Assembly: GCA_038900335.1 (NCBI GenBank)
Contig: JBBMRB010000008.1
Coordinates: 1-64,000, forward strand
DNA: 64,000 nucleotides
Origin: Rs1 sp038900335
GTDB lineage: Bacteria > Pseudomonadota > Gammaproteobacteria > Pseudomonadales > Balneatricaceae
Reading direction: 5' to 3'
The translations under genes were made by a program, and so were the position numbers. Of the stretch, positions 60,861-64,000 are shown piece after piece (positions within the stretch are counted from its first letter, which is position 1; the number at the start of each line of letters is the position of its first letter). The notes under the pieces are model-generated. The model worked only from the letters and a program-made list of their open reading frames with translations. It was not told the origin of the DNA and did not search any database.

Positions 60861-62237
60861 ATGAACATACAAAGCTTTTCTGACCTACCTCTAGCCGATG
60901 ACACTCTGTCAGATTTAGCCCATCTAGGTTATACCACACCCACGCCTATTCAAGCACAAGCGCTGCCACAAATACTAGCCGGGCGTGACTTACAGGCAAA
61001 GGCAGAAACAGGTAGCGGTAAGACAGCAGCGTTCGGCATTGCTATTATCGAGAATATTGACCTTGAGCTGCAACAACCACAAGCGCTGATTATTGCACCG
61101 ACAAGAGAGCTGTGTAATCAAATCACCGGTGCGATTCGCGGCTTTGGCCGCTCAAAGTCAAACTTGCGAGTATTAACATTGTGTGGCGGTACAGCAAAGC
61201 ATCCACAACGTGACAGCCTCAAACAGGGTGTGCATATCATTGTCGGTACACCTGGGCGCCTAATTGATTTACTGGAAAGTGAGCATTTAGATTTATCGGC
61301 GATGCGCACCGTGGTTCTCGATGAAGCAGATCGCATGCTGGATATGGGATTTGCCCCACAAATCGGCGATATTGTCAGCCACTTTCCCGATAATCACCAG
61401 ACATTACTTTTTTCAGCAACATTTAATGGCCAGGCCCGCGACTTAGCTAATGCCATTACTGATGAGCCAATTTTTATTGAAGTTGAGCCTGATCAGACCA
61501 CTGAAAACCTGAAACAGAAGCTGTGTCTTTGCACTAACGAAAACCGTGATCAAACTATCCACAACTTGTTAATCGCCAATCAATTCGAATCGTGCATCAT
61601 TTTTTGTAACACTAAAAAAGTATGCCACCAGCTGCGTATATTTTTGCGTAACATGGGCCACGCCGCGCTGACTTTACACGGTGATTTAGAGCAAAATGAG
61701 CGCGAAGACATATTAGTCCAATTTGCTCATCACAGCGCCACCATTTTGATCGCCACAGATGTGGCAGCACGCGGTTTAGATATTGAAGCAGTACCGGGCG
61801 TTATTAACTACGATGTCCCCACTGACCCGGCAACTTACACACACCGCATTGGCAGAACCGCACGTGCGGGGCAAACGGGTATCGCTATTACTTTATGCTC
61901 AAACCAAGAGACTCATCGCTGGCAGAGAATCTTAGAGTTGCAAGACACTGAAGTTGATCCAGTTTTAAGCAGAGACCCACAGGGTAAAGCACCTTTATTT
62001 GCCGCTTATAAAACCATTTGTATTCTCGGTGGGCGCAAGCAAAAATTGAGAGCCGGTGATTTATTAGGCGCGCTGACCAAAGATGACAGCTTATCTCGTG
62101 AGCAAATCGGTAAAATCGATGTGATGCAAACCGTTAGCTATGTCGCCATTGTTAACTCTTACGCGAAAGCGGCGTTAGCACAATTACAAAACGGCCGCAT
62201 TAAAGGTAAAAAATATCGCGCTAAATTATTGAACTAA
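60861..62237 (+). CDS. dbpA: ATP-dependent RNA helicase DbpA
   Basis: A 458-residue DEAD-box helicase that acts on 23S rRNA hairpin 92 during 50S ribosome assembly. All motifs are present: Q motif TPTPIQAQALP, Walker A AETGSGKT, PTRELCNQI, TPGRLIDLL, DEAD in LDEADRMLDMGF, SAT, IIFCNTKK, RGLDIEAVPGVINYDVP and HRIGRTARAGQ. The C-terminal DbpA RNA-binding domain (about 380-458) has CILGGRKQKLRAGDLLGAL and IGKIDVMQTVSYVAI. Length equals E. coli DbpA (457). Single gene. Confidence 0.96.
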   Translation: MNIQSFSDLPLADDTLSDLAHLGYTTPTPIQAQALPQILAGRDLQAKAETGSGKTAAFGIAIIENIDLELQQPQALIIAPTRELCNQITGAIRGFGRSKSNLRVLTLCGGTAKHPQRDSLKQGVHIIVGTPGRLIDLLESEHLDLSAMRTVVLDEADRMLDMGFAPQIGDIVSHFPDNHQTLLFSATFNGQARDLANAITDEPIFIEVEPDQTTENLKQKLCLCTNENRDQTIHNLLIANQFESCIIFCNTKKVCHQLRIFLRNMGHAALTLHGDLEQNEREDILVQFAHHSATILIATDVAARGLDIEAVPGVINYDVPTDPATYTHRIGRTARAGQTGIAITLCSNQETHRWQRILELQDTEVDPVLSRDPQGKAPLFAAYKTICILGGRKQKLRAGDLLGALTKDDSLSREQIGKIDVMQTVSYVAIVNSYAKAALAQLQNGRIKGKKYRAKLLN

Positions 62238-62407
62238 GCACTGGCTTTATTCAATTAAGACGCATATCAAGTTATGGCAATGCTAATTATTTAAAGCGTT
62301 GTCATAGCTAATTTTGACACTAACCTTCAATATTCGCTCTAAGCCCCTGACTATCCTGATCTAGCCCAACTCACACAATTGTGATTGCCTACATTCTATT
62401 ACTCACT

Positions 62408-62878
62408 TTAAATCGGTAAGCTAGAGGTATACTTTACTCTTTTTAAAGCAAAATTTGAGTTTACTGACTGTACGTTAGGTAAGTGCGCCAGCGTCTGTTT
62501 TAACAAGCGCTCATAGTGCTCGACACTTGAAACGACGACGCGCAAAACATAATCTTTTTCGCCGCTCGTCGAGTAACATTCTAATATTTGTGGCACATCA
62601 AGCACTGCAGATTCAAACGCGTTTAACGAATCTTCATCGTGGTTGTGAATTCTTATATAAGCGTAAACAGTGACATTTAAATTAAGCTGTTTTGGATCTA
62701 ATACCACCACTTTGCCCTTGATAACACCAGCGCTTTGCAATTTTTTCACTCGCCGCCAGCACGGTGTATGTGACAAACCGACAATGTCGCCTAACTCAGT
62801 CATCGAGTAATCTGCATTTTTTTGTAACGCACGTAATATTTTAAAATCAAACTCATCGAACTCTACTGCAACACTCAT
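62408..62878 (-). CDS. Lrp/AsnC family regulator, divergent from an indolepyruvate oxidoreductase-type gene
   Basis: A 156-residue Lrp/AsnC protein with FDFKILRALQKNADYSMTEL, the recognition segment GLSHTPCWRRVKKLQSAG and a RAM domain with CYSTSGEKDYVLRVVVSS. The start is ATG 62878; the open frame begins with a TTG at 62893. It is divergent from the oxidoreductase at 63093 (214-bp gap), a pairing often seen, suggesting control of aromatic or branched amino acid breakdown. Confidence 0.93.
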   Translation of the reverse strand: MSVAVEFDEFDFKILRALQKNADYSMTELGDIVGLSHTPCWRRVKKLQSAGVIKGKVVVLDPKQLNLNVTVYAYIRIHNHDEDSLNAFESAVLDVPQILECYSTSGEKDYVLRVVVSSVEHYERLLKQTLAHLPNVQSVNSNFALKRVKYTSSLPI

Positions 62879-63092
62879 CCCACAAAAACCCAAATATAAA
62901 TAATTTCATCCTAAAATATAACAATATATTAATAAATTTAACAATAATTTCCTCATTGATGAGCAGTAAAATAGACAACTACTATAATAAATAAAAATGA
63001 GTCTGCTCTACGCTTCTAACATCGGTACGCTTATCAGTACTAATATATAAAGCTTAGAGGTGAATAGTTACTCTAGACAAGAGCCCATCGCC

Positions 63093-64000
63093 ATGAATAA
63101 CAAACAAGTTTCGATAACTGATCGCTATACCACCGAAAAAGGCCAAGTCCTGATATCAGGCATACAGGCATTAGTGCGCCTGCCGATGGATTTAATGCGC
63201 CGTGATAGATTAAACAACTTAAATACCGGCACCTTTATTTCAGGCTATCGTGGCTCGCCTCTAGGAGGCTACGATTTCGAACTCAGTAGACGCAAGTCCC
63301 TACTAGATGAATACAATATTAAATTTCAACCTGCTGTTAATGAAGAGTTAGGCGCTACTGCTGTATGGGGCTCGCAACAGGTTAACTTATTTGAGGGCGC
63401 TACCGTTGATGGCGTCTGCGGTATTTGGTATGGAAAAACTCCCGGGGTTGATAGATCAACCGATGCATTTAGACATGCAAATGCTGCAGGCTCTGCTAGC
63501 AAGGGCGGTGTGTTAGTCGTCGCAGGCGATGATCACGGCTGTAAATCCTCGTCTTATCCAGGGCAAAGTGAATTTGCCTTTGTCGATATGCATATGCCGA
63601 TATTAAACCCATCAAATGTACAAGAAGTACTCGACTATGGCATTTATGGCATCGAACTCTCCCGCTATAGCGGCTGCTGGGTAGCAATGATAACGCTGAC
63701 TGAAAACATGGACAGCAGCTCAACAGTCAATATTGACCCGGATCGCGTGCAACTAACAACACCTGTAAATTTCACCATGCCTGAAGGTGGTGTCAACATT
63801 CGCCTTGGTGACAGCCCGCTTGCTCAAGAGGAAAGGCTGTGGCGTTATAAGCGCCCTGCTGCCATTGCATTTTGTCGTGAGAACAAACTCAATAAAGTCG
63901 TGCTTGCAAATAAAAACGCCACACTGGGGATTGTCAGTACTGGTAAAGCGCACTTAGATTTACTACAGGCTATGGATGATCTAGGTATCGATGAGGCTAG
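63093..64000 (+). CDS. Indolepyruvate ferredoxin oxidoreductase-type protein (3' end missing)
   Basis: The N-terminal 302 residues of a long (usually about 1150-residue) oxygen-sensitive or -tolerant 2-oxoacid:acceptor oxidoreductase with fused IorA/IorB parts. The frame runs open from ATG 63093 to the edge. Typical pieces are YTTEKGQVLISGIQALVRLP, FISGYRGSPLGGYDFEL, VNEELGATAVWGSQQ, GIWYGKTPGVDRSTDAFRHA and VVAGDDHGCKSSSYPGQSE (TPP enzyme domain I). It would convert arylpyruvates or branched 2-oxoacids to acyl-CoA. The divergent Lrp-type regulator fits this. Confidence 0.9.
   Translation, partial: MNNKQVSITDRYTTEKGQVLISGIQALVRLPMDLMRRDRLNNLNTGTFISGYRGSPLGGYDFELSRRKSLLDEYNIKFQPAVNEELGATAVWGSQQVNLFEGATVDGVCGIWYGKTPGVDRSTDAFRHANAAGSASKGGVLVVAGDDHGCKSSSYPGQSEFAFVDMHMPILNPSNVQEVLDYGIYGIELSRYSGCWVAMITLTENMDSSSTVNIDPDRVQLTTPVNFTMPEGGVNIRLGDSPLAQEERLWRYKRPAAIAFCRENKLNKVVLANKNATLGIVSTGKAHLDLLQAMDDLGIDEA

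Noticed and set aside
1..64000. CRISPR arrays, insertion sequences, phage genes, tRNA or rRNA genes
   Set aside because: No regularly spaced repeats, transposases, integrases, terminal repeats or cloverleaf-like sequences were noticed. Short tRNAs could be missed by eye, but the gaps showed none.

Overview
The window looks like chromosomal DNA of a marine-type gammaproteobacterium. The evidence is moderate to low GC, two complete TRAP transporters plus an orphan TRAP binding protein, malate synthase G, the DEAD-box helicase DbpA, UbiK, a CpxRA pair with a CpxP/Spy-like protein, and a long MscK-type channel. Genus cannot be read from the sequence. I saw no rRNA, tRNA, CRISPR array, insertion sequence or phage gene. 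Both edges cut genes: an NCS1 permease on the left and an indolepyruvate ferredoxin oxidoreductase-type protein on the right.

Region 1 (1-2.8 kb) holds the NCS1 permease end and a DMT exporter divergent from an Lrp/AsnC regulator. Region 2 (2.8-14.2 kb) is a sugar-acid catabolic locus. Seven reverse-strand genes (TRAP DctP-DctQ-DctM, an ABM-fold protein, a Gfo/Idh/MocA dehydrogenase, an SMP-30 lactonase and an isocitrate/isopropylmalate-type dehydrogenase) face a FadR-type GntR regulator and a forward DUF1537 kinase plus class II aldolase pair (OtnK/OtnC-like). Near-identical palindromes lie before dctP and between gntR and the kinase, which ties the two arms together. Methylglyoxal synthase, which consumes the expected end product DHAP, follows directly.

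Region 3 (14.2-21.9 kb) is a Ter stress-response locus with a DUF475/TerC membrane protein, TerZ-, TerA-, TerB- and TerD-like proteins. A terminator separates these from a three-gene module of two unusual phosphoribosyltransferases and a HAD hydrolase. Region 4 (21.9-33.9 kb) has an SLC13 permease, a polyamine-type ABC importer, two Lrp/AsnC regulators, a diaminopimelate-decarboxylase-like enzyme, a CtlX-type citrulline hydrolase, an Asp/Glu racemase and a HAD phosphatase, suggesting basic amino acid or polyamine metabolism.

Region 5 (34-46.7 kb) holds a cytochrome b562-like protein, BluB, a Tat-exported PhoX phosphatase, a universal stress protein, RidA, a di-haem peroxidase coupled to a diguanylate cyclase, UbiK, amtB-glnK behind a sigma-54 promoter, and cpxRA with a perfect CpxR box. 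Region 6 (46.7-64 kb) holds a second TRAP system, a DUF2927 protein, PpnP, SerA, an alpha/beta hydrolase, MscK, GlcB, a hypothetical protein, DbpA, a fourth Lrp/AsnC regulator and the truncated oxidoreductase. The two loci most likely to hide undescribed biology are the sugar-acid locus and the reduced Ter/phosphoribosyltransferase module.
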